Notes under the pieces: generated by a model | Seen by the model: only the letters and a program-made list of their open reading frames with translations | What the model was told of the DNA's origin: nothing | Database searches by the model: none | Source: Methanobacteriota archaeon | GTDB lineage: Archaea > Methanobacteriota > Methanobacteria > Methanobacteriales > Methanobacteriaceae | Length of the DNA: 15,413 nucleotides | Direction: 5' to 3' | NCBI GenBank assembly: GCA_023440975.1 | Contig: JAEZRD010000026.1 | Span: 1 to 15,413 of the forward strand | Translations under genes and position numbers: made by a program | In this document: positions 7,391 through 15,390 of the stretch, in pieces | Numbering within the stretch: the first letter of the stretch is position 1 | How the letters are laid out: each line of letters opens with the position of its first letter

Positions 7391-7415
7391 AAAAAAGGGT
7401 AAAATAATTTTTTTT
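7391..7415 (+). terminator. A6-GGG-spacer-T8 terminator-like element
   Basis: An A6 run, GGG, then TAAAATAA and T8 (7408-7415), located 17 bp after the stop of the small reading frame. It follows the same A-run/T-run pattern as the elements at 5845 and 7191, which gives some support to a transcript ending here. Confidence 0.4.
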
Positions 7416-7454
7416 AAAAGAAGAAAAGAAATTTAATAATTAATTTTCTCCTCT

Positions 7455-7464
7455 AAAAAAAAAA
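7455..7464 (-). terminator. T10 tract after the surface-protein gene
   Basis: On the minus strand an uninterrupted T10 run lies ~30 bp after the stop of the surface-protein gene (7494-7496), preceded by AATATA. It is a likely oligo-T termination site. Confidence 0.5.
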
Positions 7465-7493
7465 TATATTGTTTTAATTTTCTATTTCTATTT

Positions 7494-9839
7494 TTAGCTA
7501 AATTTCATTAATCCATATCTGAAATAAGCCACACCATTAGCTCCAACACTTAATACATTATTAGTTTCATTTAAAACTGTACTGTAAGGAAGTAGTGTGA
7601 TATTAGTTTCACTTACATATGTACGTAATGCAACCCAAACAGTTGTTTTATTTGCTAAACTAACATAATATTTAGTCATTTTCTCTAAATAACTTGTATT
7701 TTGTGAGTAAATCATTGGAATTATAATATCTAAGTACTTATTTAAACTACTTACATTTTGACCATAATAGTAAACACCTTGTGTATCTGACATTATAGCT
7801 CCAGAAACTATTAAATTTTTATTAACACTTTTTATGGCTGAAGATAATTGTTGTACAAAATAATTGATTGATTGACTTGCATTTTTAAATTGGTATGCAT
7901 TTCCTCCATAACGGATATAATCAAGGAATATTCCATTTACACCAGTTATCTTAGCATAAGATGTTACTTCTGCTATTTTTTGGTTTAATAATGTTTGATT
8001 TATTTCACCAGTACTTGTAACTGGAGAATACCAAGTAGTACTATTAAATAATACTTGATACCAAATTGAAACACTTAAACCATAATTATTTGCTGTTTTA
8101 ATCCAGGATTCTATATAAGTTTTATTTGAATGTAGAACAGCACCATAACTAAGGAATATTGTGGTTATATTAGCATTTTTTATTGCTGTGAAGTTTAACT
8201 TATTCATTTCATTATAACGTACAAATATTCCATTACCTTCATAATATTTAAATACAGTGATTGTGGCAACAGCACTGTATGGAGCGTAGACAGTATTTCC
8301 GGCATAACTTGCATATGCTGTGTATTCTCCAACTGCTAGGTTTATTTCTAGTTGGTATTCACCATTTTCATCTGTTGTCACCCAATAAATTTTGGATGCT
8401 CCACTGCTTAAACGAGTTAAGTTTAATGCAATGTGTTGACCTATTATAGGATTTCCATTTGCATCTAGTAATTTTCCTGTGAAGTTTCCACTGGAATTCA
8501 CTTTTTCTGAGTAATTATTAGCAGTTAAGGTTGATTTATTTAAACCTGTAGCATTTGTTGTTACTATAATATCTGCAATTTTACTTATACTAGAATCATA
8601 AATGTTGGTTCCAGAGTAGGTTGCGAATCCTGAGTAAATTCCTGGTGCAAGGTTGATTTCTAATTGGAATTCTCCATTAGTATCTGTTGTCACCCAATAA
8701 ATTTTACTTAGATTATTTGAATTTTTAGTAAGGTTTAATGCAATGTGTTGGCCTATAAGTGGGTTTCCAATTTCATCAGTTAATTTTCCTGTGAAGTTCC
8801 CAGAAACATCATAATATTTAACCAGGTAATTGGCTGTTAAATTAGTATTATATTTTCCATTTACTGTTATATTATTTAATATGGTTTCATTATCTATTGT
8901 TGCAATTAATGTGAAATTACCAACACTATTTGGAGTTATTATGGTTTCATTATAATTGTATGTTCCATTGTTACTTGTTAAGTATGCTTCATTATGGTAT
9001 TGATTAAAATCTGCACTATATGTAACTATAGAAGGACAGATAGTATTATTATATTCTTTTGTGGTGGTTCCATCTGTACTTTTATTTATAGCTGTTTTTA
9101 CTGTAACATTTTCCCCTTTACTAATATTGTTACTTGATAGTGAGACTGCCATTATTAACCAATTATTTAAATTGAAATTGTTTAAACTAGATTTATTGTT
9201 GGGTGTATTTGTTCCCCACCAATTATAATCAGCATTTACAGTTCCATTAACATTCATTATACCTGAATAATCTTTTTTTGCAGTATTATTTGTAATAACT
9301 GTATTTGTGATATTTAGGTTTCCATAATTGAGTATTGTAGCACCATAATCTGCAGTGTTATTAGTGATTTTACTATTTTCAATGGTTAGTGTGGTTTGGT
9401 TTCCTATAATAATACCTGCACCATTATCAGCTAGACCATTTAGTATTGTTAGGTTATTTAAAACTACATTAGTGCCTGTGATATTGAGTACACGAGCTTG
9501 GTTGGATCCTGAGATATTGTGACCATTACCATTAATAATTAAACTTTTATTAACAGTCACTCCATTTGATAATCCATTGTCTGTTGCATTATTATAATTA
9601 TAGCTTTGATTTAAGTTAACAGTTCCTGTTGTATCATTATCTATTAAACTTTGAAAGTCACTATATGATCCTACAGTTGTTGTATTTGAATCTGAAATGG
9701 TATTCACATCAGATACTATTGTAGAGTTAGTATTTTCAGTAGTTGTGGATATATTGTCTGCTGCACTTACTGCACTTAAAGATATGATAATAGTTAAAAA
9801 TAAACATAGAACTATTAAACTTTTAGATTTTATCCTAAT
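7494..9839 (-). CDS. Secreted adhesin-like protein: beta-helix, Ig-like repeats, TIM-barrel glycosidase-like domain
   Basis: 781 residues if read from ATT at 9839. Residues 1-26 form a good signal peptide (basic start, LIVLCLFLTIIISLSAVSA, cleavage before ADN). An Asn/Thr-rich region with beta-helix rungs follows (~55-230; LTIENSKITNNTADYGATI, NWWGTN). Next come an Ig-like stretch (~235-335) and two near-copies of an Ig-like domain (~341-425 and ~445-530; SGNFTGKL, GQHIALNLT, SKIYWVTTD). The last ~245 residues (GIFVRYNEM, GIFLDYIRYGG with D640, LDIIIPMIYS, GANGVAYFRYG) resemble the TIM-barrel 'putative glycoside hydrolase' group (DUF4015-like). No C-terminal anchor is visible. Many N-X-S/T sites suggest glycosylation. 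No ATG, GTG or TTG lies between the upstream in-frame stop and the signal peptide; GTG at 9707 would lose the signal. Surface role is likely; hydrolase activity is inference. Confidence 0.85.
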   Translation of the reverse strand: MRIKSKSLIVLCLFLTIIISLSAVSAADNISTTTENTNSTIVSDVNTISDSNTTTVGSYSDFQSLIDNDTTGTVNLNQSYNYNNATDNGLSNGVTVNKSLIINGNGHNISGSNQARVLNITGTNVVLNNLTILNGLADNGAGIIIGNQTTLTIENSKITNNTADYGATILNYGNLNITNTVITNNTAKKDYSGIMNVNGTVNADYNWWGTNTPNNKSSLNNFNLNNWLIMAVSLSSNNISKGENVTVKTAINKSTDGTTTKEYNNTICPSIVTYSADFNQYHNEAYLTSNNGTYNYNETIITPNSVGNFTLIATIDNETILNNITVNGKYNTNLTANYLVKYYDVSGNFTGKLTDEIGNPLIGQHIALNLTKNSNNLSKIYWVTTDTNGEFQLEINLAPGIYSGFATYSGTNIYDSSISKIADIIVTTNATGLNKSTLTANNYSEKVNSSGNFTGKLLDANGNPIIGQHIALNLTRLSSGASKIYWVTTDENGEYQLEINLAVGEYTAYASYAGNTVYAPYSAVATITVFKYYEGNGIFVRYNEMNKLNFTAIKNANITTIFLSYGAVLHSNKTYIESWIKTANNYGLSVSIWYQVLFNSTTWYSPVTSTGEINQTLLNQKIAEVTSYAKITGVNGIFLDYIRYGGNAYQFKNASQSINYFVQQLSSAIKSVNKNLIVSGAIMSDTQGVYYYGQNVSSLNKYLDIIIPMIYSQNTSYLEKMTKYYVSLANKTTVWVALRTYVSETNITLLPYSTVLNETNNVLSVGANGVAYFRYGLMKFS
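8250..8820 (-). repeat. Tandem duplicated Ig-like coding repeat, ~312-bp period
   Basis: Two successive domains (about 8250-8515 and 8565-8820) share long near-identical stretches at an offset of ~312 bp (104 codons): for example, 23 identical bases starting at 8371 and again at 8683, and GTTTAATGCAATGTGTTG in both. The copies encode GNFTGKL...GNP-I/L-IGQHIALNLT...SKIYWVTTD-NGE-QLEINLA. The similarity implies a fairly recent in-frame duplication. Confidence 0.8.
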
Positions 9840-9843
9840 TTTT

Positions 9844-9850
9844 TCACCTC
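9844..9850 (-). promoter_or_regulatory. Strong Shine-Dalgarno GAGGTGA that sets the start of the surface protein
   Basis: Read on the minus strand, GAGGTGA at 9850-9844 is followed by AAAAA and then ATT at 9839, in frame with the signal peptide. No ATG, GTG or TTG lies at this spacing in the frame. The GTG within the site (9847) is in a different frame and meets TAA five codons later; it also has no ribosome-binding site of its own. Confidence 0.6.
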
Positions 9851-9910
9851 ATTTTAAATTGGTAGTAATAGTTTATGTTTGATACTTGTTATTATTATTT
9901 TCTAAAAAAT

Positions 9911-9928
9911 AAGATGATTAAGATGATT
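9911..9928. repeat. Two tandem copies of a 9-bp unit upstream of the surface-protein gene
   Basis: AAGATGATT occurs twice in direct tandem (9911-9919, 9920-9928), 72 bp upstream of the ATT start, in the 118-bp gap between the surface-protein gene and the exporter gene. The position suits a regulator-binding site, but two copies of a short A+T-rich word may also arise by slippage. No convincing TATA box was found in this gap; the minus-strand T5-T6 runs here (plus A-runs at 9904-9909 and 9930-9934) may end the exporter transcript. Confidence 0.35.
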
Positions 9929-9957
9929 TAAAAATTATTTTTATATTCTATTTTTTT

Positions 9958-11718
9958 TTAACTTGTGTAGTACATGTGTGAGTAGTATCCATTTAGTTTT
10001 ATTAATTCTTCATGGTTTCCTACTTCTTTTATTTCTCCGTGATCCATGTATACTATTTTATCTGCATTTTTAATTGTGTATAAATGGTGTGCTATTACAA
10101 ATGTTGTTCTGTTTTTCATTAGTTGTTCCATTGCACGGGTTACTATTAGTTCTGTTCTTGTATCCATTTGACTTGTTGCTTCATCTAGTATTAGGATTTT
10201 TGGATTTGCTAGTACTGTTCTTGCTAGTACTAGTAATTGTTTTTCCCCTACACTAAAACTTGTATTATCTCCACTTATGTGTGTTTGGTAACCGTTTTCA
10301 AGGTTATTTATAAAGTAGTCTGCTCCTACAAAGTGTGCTGCTTCTTCTATTTCTTTTAGTGTGGTGTTTTCTTTTCCATATCCTATGTTTTCTGCTACTG
10401 TTCCGTCAAATATCCAACTGTCTTGTAGTACCATTCCGAATGGTTTTCTTAAGTCTTTTCTATATATTAAGCCTGTGTTTTGGTTGTCTAGTTGGATTTC
10501 TCCTGAGGTTATATCATAGAATCTCATTAATAGGTTTATTAGACTTGTTTTCCCTGCTCCTGATGGTCCTACTATTGCTATTACACTACTTGCTTCTACA
10601 TCAAAACTTATTCCATTAAATAGTTCTACTCCGTTTGGATAGTTGAATTTTACATTGTTGAATTTTATTTCTCCTTTTAGATTTTCAGGATTTATGGTGT
10701 GTGCATTGTTTTTATCTGTTTCTTCTTTTAAATCTAGTAATTCGAATATTCTTTCTAGTGCACTGAATCCTGATTGTACACTGTTTAAACTGTTAGCTAT
10801 ACTCATTAATGGCACTACAAGCATTTCTCCATATAATAATATTGATAGGAACATTCCTATACTTAAGTGTCCTTTTATTATTAAGTATGCTCCAAATAAG
10901 CATAATCCTATGAATCCAAGATTGTTTAAGACTTGGTTCATTGGGAATAATAGTCCGCTTAGGAATCTGGATTTGGTGTAGTGGGTGTAGAATTCTTTAT
11001 TGATTTTTTTAAATTCTTTTTCAAATTTATTTTCCATTGTGTAGGATTTGATTAGTTTTTGGTTGGTGAATGTGTCATTGATGAATCCATTTAATTGCCC
11101 TACTACTTCTTGTTGTTGTTTGTATTGGTATTTTGTATGATTTGTTAGGAATTTGGTTAATATTAGGTTTGTTGGTACTAGTATGAAGTAGATTATGCTT
11201 AATAGTGGGCTGGTCCATAGCATCATTATTGTGACTAGTATCATGATTAATATTTGTACTGTTAATGTTGCTACATTGGATTCAACCATAGCTTCAACAC
11301 TAACCATATCATTAGTTATACGTGCCATTATATTACCTGCACTATGAGTGTCTAGGTAATTAATTGATAGTTTATGTAATTTAGATTGTATCATACTTCT
11401 AAGATTGAAAGAAAGGTTCCTAGATATACGTATCATAATCTTATTTGTGATAATTGTTAAACAATGACCAAAAAGATATAAACCTACAAGTAAAAGTAAA
11501 TACTTAACAACTAAACCCATATCTAAAACACTAGCCGCATGTAAAGCATAATTACTAAGTAAATCTGTAATCATTCCTGCAACACGAGGAGCTAAAGTAA
11601 TACTTAAATTACTAAAAAGCATTAAAAAGATAGTTACAAGCAAGTACTTTCTATCAGAACCAATAAAACTTAATAATCGTTTAATATCATAAGTATAACT
11701 GTTTTTCTTACTTGCCAA
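9958..11718 (-). CDS. Heterodimeric ABC exporter, half-transporter with catalytic Walker B
   Basis: 586 residues from TTG at 11718. N-terminal six-helix exporter membrane domain (~15-310), then an ATPase domain: Walker A GPSGAGKT (384-391), Q-loop VLQDS, signature SVGEK (489-493; Gly to Val against SGGQ), Walker B ILILDE with E513, and H544 in IAHHL. It should pair with the product of the gene just upstream to export an unknown substrate; the family includes drug, lipid and peptide exporters. I chose TTG because GGTGA ends 5 nt before it, giving an 11-bp overlap with the upstream gene. ATG at 11733 (591 residues) is the alternative. A still longer frame from 11850 would read 143 bp of the neighbour. 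Codon style changes abruptly near 11280. Confidence 0.92.
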   Translation of the reverse strand: MASKKNSYTYDIKRLLSFIGSDRKYLLVTIFLMLFSNLSITLAPRVAGMITDLLSNYALHAASVLDMGLVVKYLLLLVGLYLFGHCLTIITNKIMIRISRNLSFNLRSMIQSKLHKLSINYLDTHSAGNIMARITNDMVSVEAMVESNVATLTVQILIMILVTIMMLWTSPLLSIIYFILVPTNLILTKFLTNHTKYQYKQQQEVVGQLNGFINDTFTNQKLIKSYTMENKFEKEFKKINKEFYTHYTKSRFLSGLLFPMNQVLNNLGFIGLCLFGAYLIIKGHLSIGMFLSILLYGEMLVVPLMSIANSLNSVQSGFSALERIFELLDLKEETDKNNAHTINPENLKGEIKFNNVKFNYPNGVELFNGISFDVEASSVIAIVGPSGAGKTSLINLLMRFYDITSGEIQLDNQNTGLIYRKDLRKPFGMVLQDSWIFDGTVAENIGYGKENTTLKEIEEAAHFVGADYFINNLENGYQTHISGDNTSFSVGEKQLLVLARTVLANPKILILDEATSQMDTRTELIVTRAMEQLMKNRTTFVIAHHLYTIKNADKIVYMDHGEIKEVGNHEELIKLNGYYSHMYYTS

Positions 11719-13438
11719 GAGACTCACCTTCATTAAACATTGCTTGAGTTTGATAAATCTCTTGATAAATTGAACTAGATTCAAGTAATTGTTCATGTGT
11801 ACCTTGTGATTCAATTCTACCTTTATCAAGAACGATAATATTATCTGCATCTATTATATTGTTGATTTTTTGAGAAACAAGGAAAATAGTTTTAGCTTTT
11901 AATCTATTAAAAATTTTATCTGAAATAATTCTCTCTTTTTTATTATCTAAACTAGAGAAACTATCATCAAAAATGTATATATTTGCATTTTTAGCTAAGC
12001 TACGGGCAATATTTAAACGTTGCTTCTCCCCACCACTAATATTCATTCCAGATTGACTCATTTGAGTATTTAAACCTTCAGGTAATTTATTTATAACTTC
12101 ACTAAATAAACTATCATCACATACACTTTCTAATTCTTTATCAGTTAAATTTGAACCCATTAAAATATTATTTCTTGCAGTATCATTTAAAATCATTACT
12201 TCTTGGCTTGACAAGCTAACATTATCCCGTAATCCTGTAATATCAATATTTCTTATATCTGTTCCATCAATTAATATTTGTCCATTATCAGGATCATAGA
12301 ATCTTGTTAAAAGGTTTATTATGCTAGTTTTTCCACTACCTGTACTTCCTATAAATGCAGTTACTGTTCCAGGTGCAGCTTTAAAACAAATATCATTTAA
12401 AACATTCCGTCCAGGATTATATGAGAAGTTTACATTCTTGAATTCTACTGTTCCATTGTTAGGTTGTGTTAATTCATAATTATTACTTAATTCTGTATCA
12501 TAGTATAATACTTCTTCAATTCTACCACTTGATACTATGAATTTAGGTATTGTATTTACTATAAATGGAATTAATCCTAGTGAACCTATAAAGAATGTTG
12601 AGTATTGGAAAAATAGTATTAAATCTGATACTCTTGCTAATCCTGCTTGTATTTCAAGACTACCGAAATAGTATACTAGTACTATTGCTAAATTCATTAT
12701 TATTAATGCAAGGGGTGTTAGAAAGTAGATTTTATTTGCTGCATGTAAGCTTCCTTCATAAGAGTTTATATTGTATTTTTCAAATTTTTTTGTTTCATAT
12801 TTTTCTTTTCCGAATGCTCGTATACTTCTTGCACCTAATATTTTTTCTTTAAGTAGGAGGTTTAAATGATCTAGAATCTCCTGTACTTGTGAAAATATTT
12901 CCACACTTTTCTTACTGTAAACTATCATTAAAGTAACAGTTGTAATAAAACATACTATTAAAATACTAGCTAACTTTAAGTTAATCATACTCATAGCTAC
13001 AATAATACCAATTAATACAAATGGTATAAGTAAACAGTCTCTTAAAAAGTTAATCATAAAACTTTGAACAATAGTAGCATCACTAGTAGCACGAGTCATT
13101 AAACTACTAATAGAAAACCTTTTATAATCAGTAGGAGACAAGGAATTAATCTTATTAAACATATCCTCACGAATATCACAAACAAGACTAGCAGTAATAT
13201 GAGCACTCAAATAAGAACTACTAAACATAGCAACTGCTAAAATAAGAGTTAAAATAAACATTACTAAACCAGTATTCCATATTAAACCAAGATTATGGTG
13301 CTTTACACCATTATCAAGAATAGTTTGAGTCATACTCATAATATTAATCTGCAATGCCACATGAACAAATACAAAAAAAGCAGTAAGAATAATTAATTTA
13401 GAATAAGGTAATAGATAATCCTTTAATAGTCTTTTCAT
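11708..13438 (-). CDS. Heterodimeric ABC exporter, half-transporter with degenerate ATP site
   Basis: 576 residues, the normal length for a half-exporter: membrane domain with six helices (~1-310), then an ATPase domain. Walker A is GSTGSGKT (364-371), the signature is the canonical ISGGEKQ (467-473), but Walker B reads IYIFDD with Asp492 where the catalytic Glu belongs, and the switch His is Gln523 (LVSQK). These changes mirror those of the partner gene downstream and mark the non-hydrolysing half of a TM287/288-, BmrCD- or LmrCD-like pair. ATG at 13438 is preceded by AGGAG at about 12 nt. It lies 33 bp after the membrane kinase gene and overlaps the next gene, so the three are probably one transcript. 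Substrate unknown; no peptide precursor gene is visible beside it. Confidence 0.93.
   Translation of the reverse strand: MKRLLKDYLLPYSKLIILTAFFVFVHVALQINIMSMTQTILDNGVKHHNLGLIWNTGLVMFILTLILAVAMFSSSYLSAHITASLVCDIREDMFNKINSLSPTDYKRFSISSLMTRATSDATIVQSFMINFLRDCLLIPFVLIGIIVAMSMINLKLASILIVCFITTVTLMIVYSKKSVEIFSQVQEILDHLNLLLKEKILGARSIRAFGKEKYETKKFEKYNINSYEGSLHAANKIYFLTPLALIIMNLAIVLVYYFGSLEIQAGLARVSDLILFFQYSTFFIGSLGLIPFIVNTIPKFIVSSGRIEEVLYYDTELSNNYELTQPNNGTVEFKNVNFSYNPGRNVLNDICFKAAPGTVTAFIGSTGSGKTSIINLLTRFYDPDNGQILIDGTDIRNIDITGLRDNVSLSSQEVMILNDTARNNILMGSNLTDKELESVCDDSLFSEVINKLPEGLNTQMSQSGMNISGGEKQRLNIARSLAKNANIYIFDDSFSSLDNKKERIISDKIFNRLKAKTIFLVSQKINNIIDADNIIVLDKGRIESQGTHEQLLESSSIYQEIYQTQAMFNEGESLGK
11724..11728 (-). 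promoter_or_regulatory. Ribosome-binding site inside the upstream exporter gene
   Basis: GGTGA (minus strand 11728-11724) lies within the last codons of the upstream half-transporter (NEGESLGK) and 5 nt before TTG at 11718. The overlap suggests translational coupling, which would help make the two subunits in equal amounts. Confidence 0.55.
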
Positions 13439-13471
13439 AATATAATAATCTCCTAAAAATAAAATAAAGAT

Positions 13472-15301
13472 TTAATTATTTTTAAAACTAATATGAACTC
13501 CAAATCCATCAATATCATTTAATCTGGAAAAATCAGCATCTAATTGCAATATAAGATTATTAATAATACTCATACCTAAACTATTTGAAGTATTAAAATC
13601 AAAGTCCACGGGAACTCCAACACCATCATCAAATACTTGAATATTAACTACCCCTTCAATTTCTTTTAGAATAACATTAAAAGAACCTTTCTCATTATTA
13701 GGGAATGCATATTTAATAGTGTTTAAAGCTAATTCATTTATAATTAAACTTAATGGAATTGACTTATCCATCTTCAAATCAACATGATCTATATCTAAGT
13801 TTAAGTTAATGTTCTCTGTACTGTATAATGTGAAAAGGTTTTCAAGACTTTGTTTAAAGTATTCATTAGCATTTACATGGGAAACATCAGAAGATTGATA
13901 AACTTGCTCATGAATTAAAGCCATACTACTAATACTACTTTTAGTTTGCTTAATTACATTTTCAGGATTATCTTTATTAAATCTTTCTTCTAAGTTAAGT
14001 AAGCTTAAAATTATTTGAAGATTATTCTTTACACGATGATGAACCTCTTTTAAAAGGATAGATTGATTTTTAAGAGTGTTTTTTAATTCATTTTGAGTGT
14101 TAACATTTTCAGTTACATCTTGGACGAATCCTATGAAACTATTAATATCTCCTTTGAATTTAACTATTAATTTTAAATATTTAATATTGCCTTTACCTGT
14201 TTGGACTTTATTTATAAAAGTATAATCTTTATTAAATTCTGTGAAACTTTCATAATGTTTTAATAATTTTTCCTTATACTCTGGAACTGTGTGTTCTAAT
14301 ATAATATCTTCACTGAGAGATTTTTGAGGATTTGGAATTTCTAGGATAATGAATATTTCATCTGTCCAATTATAACCTTCAGGTTCTTTATAAACTATTG
14401 CTACTTTACTTAAGTCTTGAATTTCAGTCATGTTTTCTTGTAATTTTAGAGCATTTTCCTCACTATAATTACGTTCAATTTCACTAATACTTAATTTATT
14501 ACTATAAATGAACATTAACAATACAATAAAACTTATTGCTCCTACAGCAACATAAGGTGCCCTGTAGCCAATATAATTAATATCTTTTAAGTATACAACT
14601 ATTAAAACAACAATTGTAATGAAAACTGCACATGAGTATATAACTCTTCTTCCTAAATGGCTTGAACGAGTATTTAAAACTAATGGCTTTAAATATTCTT
14701 CTGTAGGATAATAGATTAAAAATGCTGCAGATAATATCATGTGATATAGTAAATAATGGAAGATACGTGGAGCATTAATTGGATACATACATAGATAATT
14801 AATTAATCCTCCATATCCAATTACAATACCTATTACTGCTATTATTTGAGCTATTTTAGTATATTTTTTGCTTACTGTAGCATATAATAAAAACCCATAA
14901 CTGAGCATATTATACATACCAAAGATAAATGATTCACAATAAATATGCATCCAATTTTGAATACCAAATAATTGTAAATAGGATAATACTGATAAAATAC
15001 AGATAAAAATTACAATTCCTGTAAAAACATAAATTAAAGGACGTAGCTTTTCACCATATTTTGAGGGTAATAATAGTGCGGATATTGAGATTAAAATATA
15101 GAAAAGAGATTGATCTGTAAATGATGAAATATATGTTAAAACAGTATTATTAAAAGCTCCTGTATAATCTAGAATAAATATTAATATTGATACAATTAAA
15201 ACTATTGAAAAGAGGATACGGCTTGCTAAAAAAGTTTTTTTCACTGTATTTTCATTTATAAATTCATCAAAATGTTCTTTTGAATTAAAACTCTTATTCA
15301 T
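13472..15301 (-). CDS. Membrane-bound sensor histidine kinase, 8 TM + PAS + HisKA_2 + HATPase_c
   Basis: 609 residues, complete. About eight hydrophobic helices fill residues ~24-267, forming an integral-membrane sensor of a type I cannot name. One PAS_3-like domain follows (~285-398; NWTDEIFIILEI, FVQDVTE), then the H-box LLKEVHHRVKNNLQ with His421/His422 as phospho-acceptor candidates, and an ATPase domain: N-box INELALNTIKYAFP (~521-533), G1 VFDDGVGVP (~556-563), G2 SLGMSIINNL (~573-582). All parts needed for ATP binding and autophosphorylation are present. PAS and catalytic parts closely resemble the kinase at 1-4021. ATG at 15301 has GGGAT at 9 nt. It heads a run with two ABC exporter genes (33 bp to the next), suggesting that it senses a condition connected with export. 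No response regulator is seen. Confidence 0.94.
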   Translation of the reverse strand: MNKSFNSKEHFDEFINENTVKKTFLASRILFSIVLIVSILIFILDYTGAFNNTVLTYISSFTDQSLFYILISISALLLPSKYGEKLRPLIYVFTGIVIFICILSVLSYLQLFGIQNWMHIYCESFIFGMYNMLSYGFLLYATVSKKYTKIAQIIAVIGIVIGYGGLINYLCMYPINAPRIFHYLLYHMILSAAFLIYYPTEEYLKPLVLNTRSSHLGRRVIYSCAVFITIVVLIVVYLKDINYIGYRAPYVAVGAISFIVLLMFIYSNKLSISEIERNYSEENALKLQENMTEIQDLSKVAIVYKEPEGYNWTDEIFIILEIPNPQKSLSEDIILEHTVPEYKEKLLKHYESFTEFNKDYTFINKVQTGKGNIKYLKLIVKFKGDINSFIGFVQDVTENVNTQNELKNTLKNQSILLKEVHHRVKNNLQIILSLLNLEERFNKDNPENVIKQTKSSISSMALIHEQVYQSSDVSHVNANEYFKQSLENLFTLYSTENINLNLDIDHVDLKMDKSIPLSLIINELALNTIKYAFPNNEKGSFNVILKEIEGVVNIQVFDDGVGVPVDFDFNTSNSLGMSIINNLILQLDADFSRLNDIDGFGVHISFKNN

Positions 15302-15382
15302 AATTTATATCCCATTAAAAATTTAATTGAAAGATTTTAATAATTTAATGTATCAAATTTTTCAAAGTTTTTTCATTCTATT

Positions 15383-15390
15383 CTTATATT
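15383..15390 (-). promoter_or_regulatory. Weak box A candidate for the kinase-exporter operon
   Basis: AATATAAG (minus strand 15390-15383), in the context TTTAATAATATAAG, lies ~82 bp upstream of the kinase ATG; a start near 15362 would leave a ~60-nt leader. It is the best TATA-like element before the window ends, but the region is very A+T-rich and the real promoter could lie outside. Confidence 0.3.

Noticed and set aside
9705..9707. GTG at 9707 as start of the surface protein
   Set aside because: It has no ribosome-binding site and would remove a clear signal peptide encoded just upstream in the same frame.
10074..10981. Several Leu/Phe-rich plus-strand frames (10074-10256, 10335-10619, 10643-10981)
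   Set aside because: All are antisense to the exporter ATPase domain. Their leucine-rich content is a by-product of the A/C-rich coding strand.
11719..11850. N-terminal extension of the second exporter subunit to 11850
   Set aside because: It overlaps 143 bp of the partner's coding sequence and has no exporter-like sequence. A good ribosome-binding site points to 11718.
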